Positions 1-7,327 are shown, counted from the stretch's first letter. The stretch is 10,054 bases of DNA from Terriglobus sp. (GCA_023265355.1 JAHFTZ010000041.1:1-10054); one strand, 5' to 3'. Program-made: numbers and translations. The notes: a model not told the origin generated them from the letters alone.

Positions 1-1
1 C

Positions 2-1297
2 CTAATTCTTTTAGGAGTGCTCTCTCTTGCGGCGTATGCCGACCGCGTCTACTCCGAGATGGGCAAATTCCTGGCCCGCGAATACCAGGAGAATCTCGAT
101 GCCTGGACGCGGCTGGTAGGGCCCAGGCTGAAGCTCTCGCGCGACTCGACGGCGTTGTCCGCTTCGATTCTGCGGCAGAGTGCTCTTGCGGCCATCGCCT
201 TAATCTTCGGCGTAAAGCTTGCCGCCAAGGGTTACACCTGGGGCAGTCTCGGCGAGACGGCTTTTGAGCTGGTCCTGGTCATCATCCTCTTCGACCGGAT
301 GTTGCCACAGGTCTTCTTCGCGCGCACCAAGGGCCTCTGGGCAGCGAAGATGAGTCTTCTCTACCAGACGCTCTTCTACATCATGCTTCCGGTTACGCTG
401 ATGCTGAGCCTGCTGTGGTCGATTGCCTCGCTGGCGGAGCCCAACGAAGAAGAGGAAGAGGAACATCCCTCCGAGGGCGTGGATGCGCTGCTCGAAGCGG
501 GTGAAGAAGAAGGCATCCTGGAGCAGAGTGATCGCGCTCTGGTGCGCTCCGTCGTGGAGTTTGGCGACATGGTCGTGCTGGACGTGATGACGCCGCGACC
601 GGAGATGTACGCCGTTCCGGAGTCGATGACCGTGGCGGAGTTCACCGACCAGCTTCAGGTCCACGCTTTTTCCCGCGTCCCTGTGTACTCCGGAACGGTG
701 GACAACATTACGGGCATCGCGTTTGCGCACGATATTTTGCAGATTCCAGATACGGAGGCCACGCACCGCAACCTGCGCGAGATTCAGCATGCCGCAGCGT
801 ATGTACCGGAGCAGAAGCGCGTGAACGAACTGCTGCGGGAGATGCAGCGTGCGAAACAGCACATGTCGATTGTGATCGACGAGTACGGTTCGGTGGCTGG
901 CCTAGTCACGATCGAAGATCTGATCGAGGCCATCGTTGGCTCGATTGCGGACGAGCATGAGGAGAATGTGATCGATCCAGACGCTCCTCTGCGCGAGGAG
1001 AGCGGCGTCTACATTCTGCCGGGAAGCTTCGACGTGGCGCGCCTGCGCGATCTTCTGGCGGAGGAGACGCCCGCAGAAGAGAACGCGGAAGAGACCGTGG
1101 AAACCGCCGAACTGCGCATTCCTACCCACTACGAGGCCACTACCGTGGGCGGTTTGGTGAGCGAGATTGCCGGACATATCCCGCTTCCGGGCGAGGTAGT
1201 GGAGGAAGACGGCCTGCGCATCGAGGTGCTGGCGTCGACGGCGCGGCGCGTGGATCGCGTGCGTCTGCGTCTGATGCCGCCCATTCGCCAGGCCTGA
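2..1297 (+). CDS. CorC/HlyC (CNNM)-type CBS-domain membrane protein, 5' end missing
   Basis: Likely an inner-membrane protein of the CorC/HlyC/CNNM family, linked in other bacteria to Mg2+/Co2+ efflux or homeostasis. The frame is open to the left edge. GTG at 17 gives 426 residues, but its purine run GGAG (14-17) overlaps that GTG, and the codons before it add hydrophobic residues (LILLG) that extend a membrane helix, so the true start is upstream. Numbering from GTG 17: further helices near 55-70, 82-101 and 115-140; an acidic linker with seven Glu around 144-149; a CBS pair at about 188-245 and 255-312, with the family signatures VMTPRPEM (190-197), FSRVPVY (218-224), and DEYGSVAGLVTIEDL (288-302); and a C-terminal CorC_HlyC transporter-associated domain at about 328-420, interrupted by a Glu-rich insertion (348-365). 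The membrane part is a divergent DUF21. The transported substrate cannot be read from the sequence. It lies 32 bp upstream of era and is probably co-transcribed with it. Confidence 0.88.
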   Translation, partial: LILLGVLSLAAYADRVYSEMGKFLAREYQENLDAWTRLVGPRLKLSRDSTALSASILRQSALAAIALIFGVKLAAKGYTWGSLGETAFELVLVIILFDRMLPQVFFARTKGLWAAKMSLLYQTLFYIMLPVTLMLSLLWSIASLAEPNEEEEEEHPSEGVDALLEAGEEEGILEQSDRALVRSVVEFGDMVVLDVMTPRPEMYAVPESMTVAEFTDQLQVHAFSRVPVYSGTVDNITGIAFAHDILQIPDTEATHRNLREIQHAAAYVPEQKRVNELLREMQRAKQHMSIVIDEYGSVAGLVTIEDLIEAIVGSIADEHEENVIDPDAPLREESGVYILPGSFDVARLRDLLAEETPAEENAEETVETAELRIPTHYEATTVGGLVSEIAGHIPLPGEVVEEDGLRIEVLASTARRVDRVRLRLMPPIRQA

Positions 1298-1315
1298 ACA
1301 CAGGCATTCGACGCG

Positions 1316-1321
1316 CATAAT
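1316..1321 (+). promoter_or_regulatory. Possible -10 box just upstream of era
   Basis: CATAAT matches the sigma-70 -10 consensus at five of six positions and would place a transcript start near 1328-1329, right at the era start codon. The -35 match is poor (CTGAAC at 1294-1299, 16-bp spacer). It may be chance; era could equally be read only from the upstream corC-like transcript. Confidence 0.2.
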
Positions 1322-1329
1322 AGAGAGTG

Positions 1330-2379
1330 ATGCCACTTCGTTCCGGATTCGTCTCTATCGTCGGTCGCCCCAATGCAGGAAAGTCCACGCTGCTGAACGC
1401 CTTGCTGGGCGAAAAGATCGCCATCGTCACCCACAAACCGCAGACCACGCGGAACCGCATCCTTGGTGTTCTGGAACTTCCGATACGGAAGAAGGTCGCC
1501 AAAGACCCGGGCCGTGGTGCGGCGCAGGTCGTGCTGGTGGATACCCCCGGCGTACACAAACCGAGCTCTCACCTCGACAAGCGCATGATGCAGGAGGTCT
1601 ACGACGCCCTGGAGTCGCGCGATGTCGTCCTGTTTATCGTGGATGCGACGCATCGCCTGCCTGCGGAGTTGAAGTCGGACAAGCCCTTCACACGCGATCG
1701 CAAAGCGATGTCCGCCGAGGAAGATACCTTTGCGCTCTCGCTCCTGAAGAACGTCGACTCGCCTGTGCTGCTGGTGCTGAACAAGATCGACTCCGTACCG
1801 CGCGCGGAGCTTCTTCCGTTGATCGCGCACTGGAGTGAGAAGTACAACTTCGCCGAAGTGATTCCGATCTCCGCAAAGAAGAAAGACGGCCTGGAGGTTC
1901 TGCTGGACGCCGTCGTAAAGCGTCTCCCTGAGGGCCAGCGCTACTTCCCGAAGGATCAGCTCACCGATCAGCCGGAGCGATTTCTCGCGGCAGAACTGAT
2001 TCGCGAAAAGATCCTGATGTTTACCGGTGAAGAGGTTCCGTATGCCTCTGCGGTGGTGGTGGAGGCGTGGGAAGAGGCCAAAAGCAAGACCAATCCGCTG
2101 ACGAAGATCTCTGCAGCAATCTACGTGGAGCGCACGGGCCAGAAGGCCATCGTGATCGGACGCGCGGGCGCGATGCTGAAGCAGATCGGAACTGCTGCGC
2201 GCAAAGAGATCGAGTCGTTGGTCGGAACGCGCGTCTTCCTGGAGCTCTTCGTGAAGGTGAAGGACGACTGGCGCAGTTCACGTGGGTTTGTAGAAGAGCT
2301 CGACTGGCGCAGACAGCTGGAAGAGATGGCTTCCAAGCAGGCTGACGACAAGGTGCGCACAAAAGGCCACGAAGAATAG
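1330..2379 (+). CDS. era: GTPase Era, ribosome 30S assembly factor
   Basis: Era binds 16S rRNA near its 3' end and couples GTP hydrolysis to 30S subunit maturation at the inner face of the membrane. All five G motifs are present (numbering from ATG 1330): G1 GRPNAGKS 12-19, G2 in KPQTTRNR 36-43, G3 DTPG 71-74, G4 NKID 151-154, G5 SAK 181-183. The C-terminal KH RNA-binding domain follows (about 220-315), with GxxG as GRAG at 277-280 and the conserved IREK and LFVKVK stretches. At 349 residues it is longer than the usual ~300. The excess is an insertion near 51-65, another near 110-132, and a charged C-terminal tail. GTG at 1327 is directly followed by ATG at 1330; I chose ATG because neither has a well-spaced Shine-Dalgarno and ATG is the stronger codon. 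It ends 2 bp before the converging regulator gene. Confidence 0.97.
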   Translation: MPLRSGFVSIVGRPNAGKSTLLNALLGEKIAIVTHKPQTTRNRILGVLELPIRKKVAKDPGRGAAQVVLVDTPGVHKPSSHLDKRMMQEVYDALESRDVVLFIVDATHRLPAELKSDKPFTRDRKAMSAEEDTFALSLLKNVDSPVLLVLNKIDSVPRAELLPLIAHWSEKYNFAEVIPISAKKKDGLEVLLDAVVKRLPEGQRYFPKDQLTDQPERFLAAELIREKILMFTGEEVPYASAVVVEAWEEAKSKTNPLTKISAAIYVERTGQKAIVIGRAGAMLKQIGTAARKEIESLVGTRVFLELFVKVKDDWRSSRGFVEELDWRRQLEEMASKQADDKVRTKGHEE

Positions 2380-2381
2380 TC

Positions 2382-3752
2382 TCAGTCGCGGACAGCGATG
2401 CCGAGGGCTTTCATCTTGCGGTAGAGGTGGCTTCGCTCGATGCCGAGTGCCTCTGCCGTACGGCTTACGTTGCCGTTGAGTTCGTCCATCTTTTTCAAGA
2501 TGAAGTCGCGCTCGTAGGCCTCGCGTGCCTCGGTCAGCGTGGAGAACTCTTCCGGCTTCGAGCGGGCTCCGTCGCGGGGAATCTCGCGGTAGACAAGAGC
2601 GGGAAGATGCTTACGCTCGATGCGCCGCGCCTTCGGGTTCAGGATCACGACGCGCTCAATGAGGTTGCGCAGTTCGCGCACATTTCCGGGCCACTGGTAC
2701 TGCTGCAGGATCTTGATCGCGTCGTCGGCGATCTCCATGCGTGGACGACCGTACTGACGTCCGAACTCGTCCAGAAACTCCTGCACGAGGGGCGGAATAT
2801 CTTCGCGGCGGTCGCGCAGTGGGGGAACGAAGAACGGGATGACGTTGAGGCGATAGAAGAGATCTTCGCGGAAGTTTCCGCGTGCGATCTCTTCTTCTAG
2901 GTCTTTGTTGGTGGCTGCGATCAGACGGACATCGACGTGTACGGGATTGGAAGCACCGACGGGAAGAAAGCTTTGCTCATCGAGTGCGCGCAGCACTTTG
3001 GCCTGCGTCTTGAGGCTCATGTCGCCTACCTCGTCGAGAAAGAGCGTGCCTCCATCCGCGCGTTCAAAGGTGCCGCGCTTTTCCTGCGCTCCGCCGGGGA
3101 TCGCGCCGTGGCGATAGCCGAAGAGTTCGCTTTCGATAAAGTCTTCCGGGATGGCCGCGCAGTTGAGCTCCACAAAGACCCGCTCAGCGCGAAGACTTTC
3201 GGTGTGCATGGTGCGCGCGATGCGCTCTTTGCCTGTGCCTGATTCGCCATAGATCAGAACACGACCGTTCGTAGGAGCCATCAGCTTGATCTGTTGACGC
3301 AGGGCTTTCAAGGGAACGCTCTCGCCGGTAAGCGAGGCCTTCGCTGCAAGCTGCTGCCTATACTCCGCGTTCTCGCTCTTGAGCGCGTGCGCTTTGACGG
3401 CATTTTTCAGCAGAACAAGTGTGCGCTCCAGAGAGAGCGGCTTTTCCAGGAAGTCGTAAGCTCCCAGCTTTGTCGCACGCACGGCGGATTCAATGGTGCC
3501 GTGGCCGGAGATAATGACGACCTCCGGCGTGCTGGTGGAGCCCATCGCGCGGATCTCAGCCAGCACGTCGAGGCCATCGCCGTCGGGCAGCCAGATGTCC
3601 AGTAGCACAACGTCGTACTCCACGTCGCGGATGAGTTCGAGCGCCTCCGTGGCGGTGCCGGTGGAGGTAACCGCGTAGCCCTCGTCGCGGAGAATACTTT
3701 CGAGCGAGGTGCGGATGTCGGCTTCGTCATCCACAACCAGGATGTGGTTCAT
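2382..3752 (-). CDS. NtrX-like AAA+ response regulator with degenerate GAFTGA loop
   Basis: Response regulator of the NtrC/NtrX architecture, 456 residues. The receiver domain (1-120) has acidic pocket D8/D9, phospho-acceptor D52, S82 and K104. The AAA+ ATPase domain (about 140-380) has Walker A GESGTGKE (169-176), Walker B FLDE (238-241), a sensor I-type AATN, FREDLFYRLNV with the arginine finger region, and sensor II WPGNVREL. A Fis-type helix-turn-helix closes the protein (about 425-455, ending SHLYRKMKALGI), so it should bind DNA. The sigma-54-contacting loop, normally GAFTGA after ELFG, reads GAIPGG (216-221). Alphaproteobacterial NtrX proteins also lack a proper GAFTGA and are not classical sigma-54 activators, so this may act as a repressor or sigma-70 regulator (inference). 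The start ATG overlaps the stop of the kinase gene (ATGA, 3749-3752), implying translational coupling and a cognate pair. Automatic annotation may call it a sigma-54-dependent Fis family regulator. Confidence 0.95.
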   Translation of the reverse strand: MNHILVVDDEADIRTSLESILRDEGYAVTSTGTATEALELIRDVEYDVVLLDIWLPDGDGLDVLAEIRAMGSTSTPEVVIISGHGTIESAVRATKLGAYDFLEKPLSLERTLVLLKNAVKAHALKSENAEYRQQLAAKASLTGESVPLKALRQQIKLMAPTNGRVLIYGESGTGKERIARTMHTESLRAERVFVELNCAAIPEDFIESELFGYRHGAIPGGAQEKRGTFERADGGTLFLDEVGDMSLKTQAKVLRALDEQSFLPVGASNPVHVDVRLIAATNKDLEEEIARGNFREDLFYRLNVIPFFVPPLRDRREDIPPLVQEFLDEFGRQYGRPRMEIADDAIKILQQYQWPGNVRELRNLIERVVILNPKARRIERKHLPALVYREIPRDGARSKPEEFSTLTEAREAYERDFILKKMDELNGNVSRTAEALGIERSHLYRKMKALGIAVRD

Positions 3753-6124
3753 GCTTTATCTTCTCCCGTTGCGTGAACCACTTCAGGTGCGTCACCGGCC
3801 GGATACGCCTGCACCACCGGGACATGGATGATAAATTTTGCGCCGGTGGGCATATTTTTCTCGACGCGAATTGAACCCTGATGGTCCTGCACAATTTTAG
3901 CCGCGATTGTAAGACCGAGGCCCGTACCGCGCTGCTTCGTCGAAAAGTAAGGAAGGAAGAGGCGGTCGCGCATCTCTGTGGTCACACCTGGCCCCGTATC
4001 CGCAACGGAGAGGGAGACCATACCGGCGTCATCGGCAAGACAGGTGACGACGTGAATCTCGCGGACGAGGCTTCCCTGCATGGCTTCGGCGGCGTTGTCG
4101 ATCAGGTTCGAAAGAGCACGCTTGAAGGCCTCTGCATCCGCCATCACCAGCGGCAGCCCCGGCTCCAGCTTGCAGACGACCTCCGTGCCCTGGAGACGTC
4201 CGGCAAAGAGAGCGAGCGACTGCCTGACGATCTCATTGAGATCCGACGGTCGAGGCCGTGCATTGGGAAACTCCGCCAGCGACGAGAACTGGTCGACGAG
4301 GGACCGCATGCTTTCCACGGAGCTGCTGATGACTTCGCTGGAGCGATGGATGACCTCAATCGAGGGCGAACTGAGCTCTGCGGCATGAAGCAGGTCTTTC
4401 AGGCGGCCAATATGGCGGCGGATCTGTTCGGCAGAAAGCGAGATCGGAGTGAGAGGGTTCTTAATCTCATGCGCGACGCGGCGAGCGACCTCTTTCCACG
4501 CCGACTGCTTTTGCGCGCGGAGAAGCTGCGTCGCATTTTCGAGGACCAGCACATAGCCCGTGGCCTTGCGGTCGCTTCCGATGCCCGTCTCCAGAATGGA
4601 CGCCGTGGCCGCAATGTTCAGCGTTCCGTTGGGTGACTGCATCTCCATCTCGGAGGAGGCTGTGCCCATGCGGTGGCTGCGCTGGAGGAGACGCTCGATG
4701 GGCTCCGGAGCGTCGACGGGGAGCACATTGCGGAGGAGCGAGCCGGTGAAGGGGCGCTGACCACCAGGGTCGAGCATCTCGCTGAAGGCGCGGTTGACGA
4801 CGACGATGCGCTGTTGCGCATCCATCATCACAACGCCGTTGGGAATGGTTTGCAACATGGTTTCGAGTTCGTGGCGGCGGCGCTCGATGGCGGCGTTGGC
4901 CTCGTAGACCTGGAGCGTGGAGTGCTCCACTTGTCGGCGGCTCTGGTCAAGATCCGCGGCCATCATATTGAACGAGTGCACCAGTTCACCAAGCTCTTCG
5001 GTGGCGGTTTCGGCGACGCGATGGTCGTAATGGCCCCGCGCTATCTCCTCCATGGCATCGGCCAGGGCCTCCACGGGACGTGTGACCTGTTTGGAGAGAT
5101 ACAGCGCAAGCCATGTGGACGCGAACATGGCGAGGCCGGTGATCATGAGCATCAGCAGCATGTAAGTGGTGCGAATCTGTCGCCGCAGATGGAAGAGCGT
5201 CCAGTATTGCTCGGCTGCACCCTGCAGGCGGGCGATGGTCGCGCTCATACCGGCGGGCAGAGGAAGCGCAACTACCACGAGTCCCCCCTCCCTTATCCAG
5301 ATGGAGCCGATGCTGTAGTCCGTGGTTCCGATGGTGACGACAGGCTCATCGGTACGTTGGACAGCATCCAGAAGGATGTGATCGATCGTGCCGGTGACCT
5401 TGTCTGGGATCTGCGAAGTGGGGGGGGCAAGAGGGTCCTCCGTGGCGATGCGGGGAATCCAGCTGCGGATGGTGGCGCTGTTGAATCCAGCGGGGCGATG
5501 AAACTGCGCGATCGGCTGCCCAGCAGAGAAGATCATCACAAAGCCGCCCTGGAGGGTCACCTCGTGCTGTTCCAGTTCGCGCCGGATCGCGTCGGGATCG
5601 TTGACCAGCGTACCTTTGGGTGTGCTGAGAGCCGCGGCGATGTCGGAAGACTCCGCGCGCGCATTTGCAGCGACATAACGCGCGAGCTCAAGCGCCACCT
5701 GCGTGGAGTCCTCCCTGAGCTCGGCTGCGGGCTGCGAGAACCAGCGCTCGACGGCGCGGTTCATCAGCAGGTAGCTGAAGCAGAACATGAAGCTGATGGG
5801 AACGAGCGAGAGCAGAACGGCTCCCCAGAGCATGCGTGTGCGTAGGCGCGCACCCAGGACGCGGCTGCGCTGCTCTGCGTAGAGCTTCAGGACGTTGCGG
5901 ACGAGCAGAACGAGCAGAACGACGAAGAGGAGGAAGGCTACCGCAGAGAGCGCGGTGAAGAGGAAGATCTGTCCGGTCGTATTCGGGCTGAGCAGGCGGA
6001 CGGAGTTGAAGGCGTTGAGAGCGAGTAGGGCCAGCAGCAGAATCAGCAGGCAGACGCCCAGCACGATCGCGGCGACTTTGCGCCGGTTCGAGTGCGGTGG
6101 CGTGCGTGGTGGTGCAGCTGGCAA
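3749..6124 (-). CDS. NtrY-like membrane sensor histidine kinase
   Basis: Sensor kinase, 791 residues from TTG 6124. Order: cytoplasmic Pro-rich start; three hydrophobic helices near 16-39, 53-76 and 99-119; a periplasmic sensing region (about 120-318); a fourth helix (320-343); HAMP (about 344-396); PAS (about 420-530); HisKA with phospho-acceptor His552 in HEIKNPLTP; HATPase with N box NLIDNAAEAM (Asn677), G1 DTGPG (709-713) and G2 GTGLGL (733-738). This layout and the HEIKNPLTPI signature fit NtrY-type kinases. The ligand cannot be inferred. It should phosphorylate D52 of the regulator whose ATG overlaps its stop. Start choice: the frame also offers TTG at 6139 (796 residues), but that has no ribosome site, whereas AGGGGG at 6131-6136 lies 6 nt before TTG 6124. 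No ATG or GTG exists before the first helix. A run of eight C (coding strand; 5420-5427) sits in the periplasmic part without breaking the frame. Confidence 0.93.
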   Translation of the reverse strand: MPAAPPRTPPHSNRRKVAAIVLGVCLLILLLALLALNAFNSVRLLSPNTTGQIFLFTALSAVAFLLFVVLLVLLVRNVLKLYAEQRSRVLGARLRTRMLWGAVLLSLVPISFMFCFSYLLMNRAVERWFSQPAAELREDSTQVALELARYVAANARAESSDIAAALSTPKGTLVNDPDAIRRELEQHEVTLQGGFVMIFSAGQPIAQFHRPAGFNSATIRSWIPRIATEDPLAPPTSQIPDKVTGTIDHILLDAVQRTDEPVVTIGTTDYSIGSIWIREGGLVVVALPLPAGMSATIARLQGAAEQYWTLFHLRRQIRTTYMLLMLMITGLAMFASTWLALYLSKQVTRPVEALADAMEEIARGHYDHRVAETATEELGELVHSFNMMAADLDQSRRQVEHSTLQVYEANAAIERRRHELETMLQTIPNGVVMMDAQQRIVVVNRAFSEMLDPGGQRPFTGSLLRNVLPVDAPEPIERLLQRSHRMGTASSEMEMQSPNGTLNIAATASILETGIGSDRKATGYVLVLENATQLLRAQKQSAWKEVARRVAHEIKNPLTPISLSAEQIRRHIGRLKDLLHAAELSSPSIEVIHRSSEVISSSVESMRSLVDQFSSLAEFPNARPRPSDLNEIVRQSLALFAGRLQGTEVVCKLEPGLPLVMADAEAFKRALSNLIDNAAEAMQGSLVREIHVVTCLADDAGMVSLSVADTGPGVTTEMRDRLFLPYFSTKQRGTGLGLTIAAKIVQDHQGSIRVEKNMPTGAKFIIHVPVVQAYPAGDAPEVVHATGEDKA

Positions 6125-6130
6125 CGGCGG

Positions 6131-6136
6131 CCCCCT
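6131..6136 (-). promoter_or_regulatory. Ribosome binding site deciding the kinase start
   Basis: The minus strand reads AGGGGG, ending 6 nt before TTG 6124. This good spacing is the reason for preferring that TTG over the in-frame TTG at 6139, which would place this purine run inside the coding region. Confidence 0.45.
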
Positions 6137-6145
6137 CAAAGGCAG

Positions 6146-6151
6146 ATTATA
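6146..6151 (-). promoter_or_regulatory. Perfect -10 hexamer upstream of the kinase gene
   Basis: The minus strand reads TATAAT here, in the short gap after ald. A transcript start near 6139 would follow, giving the kinase a leader of about 15 nt before TTG 6124. No convincing -35 was found at 15-19 bp spacing, so it could be chance, or a promoter that lets the two-component genes be transcribed independently of ald. Confidence 0.35.
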
Positions 6152-6178
6152 GGCCGTGGAGAAGAGCCGCCGATGTCG

Positions 6179-7294
6179 CTAAGAGACCAGCTTTGCCACC
6201 GGGGTCCAATCGCGTGCCTGCGATTGGGCCACGGCTTCGTAGGTAAGAACGCCGTTGTACGTGTTCACACCTTCTGCGATCCCGGCATCTTCGCGGATGG
6301 CCGTCCGTGCACCCAGCGCGGCCAGCTTCAGCACGTAGGGGAAGGTGGCGTTGGTCAGGGCGAGGGTAGAGGTATTCGGCACCGCCGCAGGCATGTTGGT
6401 CACGCAATAGTGCACGACCCCGTCGACGATGTAGGACGGGTCGCTGTGCGTTGTAGGACGCGCGGTTTCGATGCAGCCGCCCTGGTCGATGGCGACGTCG
6501 ACGATCACGGCGCCAAGCTTCATCTTGCTGACCATCTCCGCTGTGACCAACTTAGGCGCAGCTGCGCCTGGAATCAGGACGCCGCCGATCAGGAGGTCGG
6601 CCTCGCTGGCCGCGCGCTGGATGTTGTAGCTGTTGGACGCAAGTGTGTAGAGGCGTCCGTTGAAGATGTCGTCCAGCTCGCGCAGGCGATTCAGATTGAG
6701 ATCGATGAGCGTAACCTTCGCACCGAGGCCGAGAGCCATCTTGGCTGCATTGACACCGACGACACCGCCGCCGATGATCACCACGTTACCTGGAGGCACA
6801 CCGGGGACACCGCCCAGGAGAACGCCACGCCCTCCATGCTCTCTCTGCAGATAGGCTGCGCCGACCTGCACGCTGAGACGGCCTGCCACTTCGCTCATCG
6901 GAGTCAGGAGCGGCAGAGAGCCGACGCGATCGCGAACGGTCTCGTAGGCGATGCCGATCACACCCTTTTCCAGAAGCGCGTTGGTCAGTCCGGCGATGGG
7001 CGCGAGATGCAGATAAGTAAAGAGGACAAGACCTGGACGGAAGTGCTGGTACTCCTTCTCAACGGGTTCTTTGACCTTGACGACCATATCGGCGAGACGC
7101 CACGTGTCGTAGGCTGAGCCGACGATCTCTGCACCGGCAGCCTGATATTCGTCGTCGGGGAAAGCGGACAGTTCGCCAGCTTTAGTTTCTACGAGGACTT
7201 TGTGCCCTGCGTCTACAAGCGCCTTCACACCGGCTGGAGTAATACCAACCCGGCTCTCGTGATCTTTTACTTCCTTCGGTACGCCAATCACCAT
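6179..7294 (-). CDS. ald: Alanine dehydrogenase
   Basis: NAD-dependent alanine dehydrogenase: L-alanine + NAD+ + H2O to pyruvate + ammonium + NADH, reversible and cytosolic; it links carbon and nitrogen pools and can recycle NADH under low oxygen. From ATG 7294 the protein is 371 residues, the family's usual length, and opens with the canonical MVIGVPKE. Residue numbers match characterised enzymes: Arg15 and Lys75 (substrate carboxylate/carbonyl), His96 (catalytic), and Asp271 for the catalytic Asp at about 270. The Rossmann loop is GGGVVG (176-181), with Asp199 placed to bind the NAD ribose. A TTG at 7303 is also in frame, but it is only 1 nt from the Shine-Dalgarno AAGGAG (7305-7310), while ATG 7294 is 10 nt away. 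The kinase gene follows after about 55 bp on the same strand. The Shine-Dalgarno lies in a predicted hairpin. Confidence 0.97.
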   Translation of the reverse strand: MVIGVPKEVKDHESRVGITPAGVKALVDAGHKVLVETKAGELSAFPDDEYQAAGAEIVGSAYDTWRLADMVVKVKEPVEKEYQHFRPGLVLFTYLHLAPIAGLTNALLEKGVIGIAYETVRDRVGSLPLLTPMSEVAGRLSVQVGAAYLQREHGGRGVLLGGVPGVPPGNVVIIGGGVVGVNAAKMALGLGAKVTLIDLNLNRLRELDDIFNGRLYTLASNSYNIQRAASEADLLIGGVLIPGAAAPKLVTAEMVSKMKLGAVIVDVAIDQGGCIETARPTTHSDPSYIVDGVVHYCVTNMPAAVPNTSTLALTNATFPYVLKLAALGARTAIREDAGIAEGVNTYNGVLTYEAVAQSQARDWTPVAKLVS

Positions 7295-7300
7295 TTCAAT

Positions 7301-7322
7301 CAAACTCCTTCTCAGGAGTCCA
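7301..7322 (-). promoter_or_regulatory. Hairpin over the ald Shine-Dalgarno
   Basis: On the minus strand ACTCCT (7319-7314), GAGA (7313-7310), AGGAGT (7309-7304) forms a perfect 6-bp stem capped by a GNRA-type tetraloop. Up to three G-U wobble pairs could extend it (7320-7322 with 7303-7301). The 3' arm contains most of the ald Shine-Dalgarno AAGGAG. In DNA it is a 16-bp interrupted palindrome that could also be an operator. Translational control or protein binding is inference; the palindrome itself is directly visible. Confidence 0.5.
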
Positions 7323-7327
7323 TTTTA
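7322..7327 (-). promoter_or_regulatory. Possible -10 box for ald
   Basis: The minus strand reads TAAAAT, five of six matches to the -10 consensus, placing a transcript start near 7315. That start would fall inside the palindrome at 7304-7319 and would cut the 5' arm of the hairpin, so the operator and hairpin readings compete. No good -35 is visible. Confidence 0.25.

Noticed and set aside
17..19. GTG as the true start of the corC-like gene
   Set aside because: The purine run GGAG overlaps the codon, and the frame continues upstream with hydrophobic residues, so the gene is cut by the window edge.
200..862. 220-codon open frame on the minus strand opposite the corC-like gene
   Set aside because: Arg/His/Gln-rich antisense frame without family features.
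1289..1296. Palindrome CAGGCCTG at the end of the corC-like gene, as a terminator
   Set aside because: No loop and no T-run follows; an 8-bp restriction-like palindrome expected by chance.
3881..4636. 251-codon open frame on the plus strand
   Set aside because: Lies fully opposite the HisKA/HATPase part of the kinase; shadow frame.
4673..5845. 390-codon open frame on the plus strand opposite the kinase gene
   Set aside because: His/Arg/Gly/Asp-rich composition with no domain; it is the antisense shadow of a GC-rich gene with clear kinase motifs on the other strand.
6092..7117. 341-codon open frame on the plus strand opposite ald
   Set aside because: Antisense of the well-supported alanine dehydrogenase; no recognisable motif, ribosome site or start context.
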